DNA from: CAZCSK01 sp964501265
GTDB lineage: Bacteria; Actinomycetota; CADDZG01; JAHWKV01
DNA: 15,338 nt
NCBI GenBank assembly: GCA_964501265.1
Contig: CAZCSK010000047.1
Location: forward strand, 1-15,338
Direction of reading: 5' to 3'
Numbering within the stretch: the first letter of the stretch is position 1; each line of letters begins with the position of its first letter. The notes below the pieces were generated by a model. That model saw only the letters and a list, made by a program, of their open reading frames with translations, was not told the origin of the DNA and searched no databases. The position numbers and the translations under genes were made by a program. This document shows positions 15,034-15,338 of the stretch, one piece after another.

Positions 15034-15338
15034 CTACTGGGGAGAAGAGCTAAAGAGTTCTTCTGCAGCGCCGCCCGGCTCGACCCCCCCGGGCCCCTCC
15101 ATTTGACTCGGTCTCTCCAGGCCGTACTTAGCGAGAAGGTGCATGTAATCACGTTGATAGAAGACTTTGCAGTTGATGCCCGGGTTTAGTTCTCGCAACC
15201 GTCTTGCCTTGCGATTCTTCTTAGTCACGAGCTTCTGATTCAGGGTTGTGATCTCGATGTAAAGATCATACTGGGGCAAGTAAAAGTCGGGAGTGAACTT
15301 CGCAGTCGCACGGCCTTCCTTGTCGAATTCGATGTCGA
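15034..15338 (-). CDS. PD-(D/E)XK nuclease-like conserved protein (N-terminus cut by window edge)
   Basis: An open frame enters from the right edge; 100 residues are visible. It reads KFTPDFYLPQYDLYIEITTLNQ in two adjacent blocks, then LVTKKNRKARRLRELNPGINCKVFYQRDYMHLLAKYGL, ending in a low-complexity tail (EGPGGVEPGGAAEELFSSS). PDFYLP followed by a strand with IE is the pattern of small PD-(D/E)XK endonucleases such as Vsr/DUF559 relatives, where the D and the E-x-K bind metal; here the third position is Thr (E-I-T) and lysines come later (K-L-V-T-K-K). It may therefore be a degenerate or non-nuclease member. TTG 15279 could serve as an internal start, but it would remove the PDFY motif, so the true start lies beyond the window. 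Nine bases separate it from gcvT. Confidence 0.65.
   Translation of the reverse strand, partial: DIEFDKEGRATAKFTPDFYLPQYDLYIEITTLNQKLVTKKNRKARRLRELNPGINCKVFYQRDYMHLLAKYGLERPSQMEGPGGVEPGGAAEELFSSSPQ

Overview
The window looks like a chromosomal segment of an actinobacterium, probably a deep-branching or uncultured lineage rather than a mycobacterium or streptomycete. Evidence: a DUF4193-type small zinc-ribbon protein, an apolipoprotein N-acyltransferase fused to a polyprenol-phosphate mannose synthase (the Ppm1 architecture), several GTG/TTG starts, a candidate leaderless promoter, and a secreted protease ending in three 'RILDTR..GTGG' repeats of a kind I associate with actinobacterial exported proteins. 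The glycine decarboxylase is split into two subunits, whereas well-known actinobacteria usually carry a single-chain P protein; this argues for a divergent lineage. The taxonomy is inference.

Layout. (1) 1-586: a TetR-family regulator on the minus strand, running off the left edge, divergent from 740-3261, a DUF4193-like gene overlapping the lnt/ppm1 fusion. The gap between them holds an inverted repeat and a plausible promoter. (2) 3303-3698 (minus): a small predicted lipoprotein with a carboxypeptidase-regulatory-like fold, convergent with lnt/ppm1. (3) 3773-4612 (plus): a Pol-beta-superfamily nucleotidyltransferase of unknown substrate, with a perfect 13-bp inverted repeat over its start codon and a perfect 10-bp AT-rich stem-loop just after its stop. 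(4) 4682-9493 (minus): a 1603-residue secreted subtilisin-like protease with about eight FG-GAP/VCBS propeller repeats and three C-terminal ~115-residue repeats. (5) 9581-10621 (plus): a Xer-type tyrosine recombinase whose stop overlaps that of a convergent exported protein of unknown function (10618-11085, minus). (6) 11193-15338 (minus): a tight cluster read right to left as a partial PD-(D/E)XK-nuclease-like protein, gcvT, gcvPA and gcvPB, encoding the T and P proteins of the glycine cleavage system. gcvH and lpd are not in the window.

How the genes fit together. The first half is biased to the cell envelope: Lnt acylates lipoproteins, Ppm1 supplies mannosyl donor for extracytoplasmic mannosylation, and a lipoprotein and a large exported protease lie close by. 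The right end is central one-carbon metabolism. No CRISPR array, rRNA, tRNA, insertion sequence or obvious defence island was seen. Every intergenic gap is under 300 bases. The most unusual non-coding structures are the two perfect palindromes bracketing the nucleotidyltransferase gene.
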